NCBI RefSeq assembly: GCF_019968605.1
Contig: NZ_CP082966.1
Span: forward strand, 1,537,001-1,601,000
DNA length: 64,000 nt
Reading direction: 5' to 3'
Source: Polaribacter litorisediminis
GTDB taxonomy: Bacteria > Bacteroidota > Bacteroidia > Flavobacteriales > Flavobacteriaceae
Shown here in pieces: positions 63,756 through 64,000 of the stretch. Under the pieces are notes generated by a model that was given only the letters and a program-made list of their open reading frames with translations, made no database searches and had not been told where the DNA came from. The number at the start of each line of letters is the position of its first letter. The first letter of the stretch is position 1. The position numbers and the translations under genes were made by a program.

Positions 63756-64000
63756 AAAAAGTTTAAATAAAAATTCTGTAATATATTTCGTCAAAGTTAA
63801 TTAATTTAAAAAATAAACGACTAGATAACACACTACAAAAACAATACAGCACTTGTTTTTCATGAAATCGACCACAACATACACTGTAACAAAATTTCTT
63901 TATAAATTATTAACCAGATGATTACATGAAGTTGTTGCACAATACTTATGTTTTTAAAGCACGTTCAAAACATAAGACTAAATCAATCAAATTATATACT

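Noticed and set aside
1..64000. CRISPR array, tRNA or rRNA genes, prophage or transposase
   Set aside because: No direct repeats with spacers, no cloverleaf or rRNA sequence, and no integrase, transposase or phage structural gene seen on either strand. The only regular direct repeat is the tandem gene duplication.
63756..64000. Regulatory region before the GH81 gene
   Set aside because: It must contain the promoter, but no TAnnTTTG with a proper TTG spacing and no operator palindrome could be identified with confidence.

Overview
The window looks like chromosomal DNA of a marine member of the Flavobacteriaceae (Polaribacter- or Tenacibaculum-like). This is inferred from the strong AT bias, Bacteroidetes-type promoters (TTG about 19-21 bases before TAnnTTTG), weak Shine-Dalgarno signals with some TTG and GTG starts, a type IX secretion sorting domain, many lipoproteins, TonB-dependent receptors with CarboxypepD_reg-like domains, and family-typical gene groups (acyl-CoA reductase/serC/serA; DUF2795/secA). 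No rRNA, tRNA, CRISPR array, transposase, integrase or prophage was seen. Most genes are housekeeping genes in short operons.  Layout. 1-3.2 kb: a truncated B12 TonB receptor gene behind a cobalamin riboswitch, diverging from guaC and a B12-type substrate-binding lipoprotein gene. 3.2-9.7 kb: a decayed aspartate racemase, DUF2834, parC and parE; the 1.2 kb between the topoisomerase IV genes holds intergenic repeats, a dead ORF6N gene and a small membrane protein. 9.9-17.3 kb: lysA, a GNAT enzyme, tex, an AbiV-family gene and topB. 17.3-23.7 kb (minus strand): a gene remnant, a two-repeat secreted protein, a DPP-IV-like peptidase, PLDc_N, VF530, an NAD(P)-binding protein and aminopeptidase P. 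23.8-37.4 kb: gcvT, an SDR reductase, a YdjM-like membrane protein, ychF, a CarboxypepD_reg protein, ferredoxin, acyl-CoA reductase, serC, a serA-like gene with an altered active site, DUF1015, yggS and an exonuclease with a degenerate GIY-YIG domain. 37.5-46.3 kb: an ECF sigma/anti-sigma pair, a phospholipase D-like lipoprotein, DUF937, a dicarboxylate symporter, a sulfurtransferase, a TerB-like protein, OmpH, miaA and a K+ channel. 46.5-51.4 kb: an export/uptake operon of two DUF4331-type proteins, a TPR lipoprotein and a TonB receptor. 51.5-52.9 kb: a recent tandem duplication of a small secreted protein gene. 53-64 kb: DinB, a methyltransferase-like protein without its SAM site, a cobalamin adenosyltransferase, DUF2795, secA and a modular GH81 laminarinase with a T9SS signal.  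How the parts connect. Cobalamin uptake (left end) and adenosylation (54.2 kb) suggest an organism that salvages B12. The GH81 enzyme points to use of algal laminarin. The sigma/anti-sigma pair may control the DUF4331/TPR/TonB operon and the duplicated small gene, which share a possible ECF-like promoter pattern; this is inference. The strongest anomalies are the SerA-like protein in which the Arg, Glu and His of the catalytic triad are Lys, Gln and Asn, the tandem duplication that also copied the tail of a neighbouring gene, and several relics (racemase, ORF6N, methyltransferase-like) whose decay can be read from the sequence. I did not find a clearly new multi-gene defence or mobile system; the DUF4331/TPR/TonB operon is the best candidate for an uncharacterised pathway.
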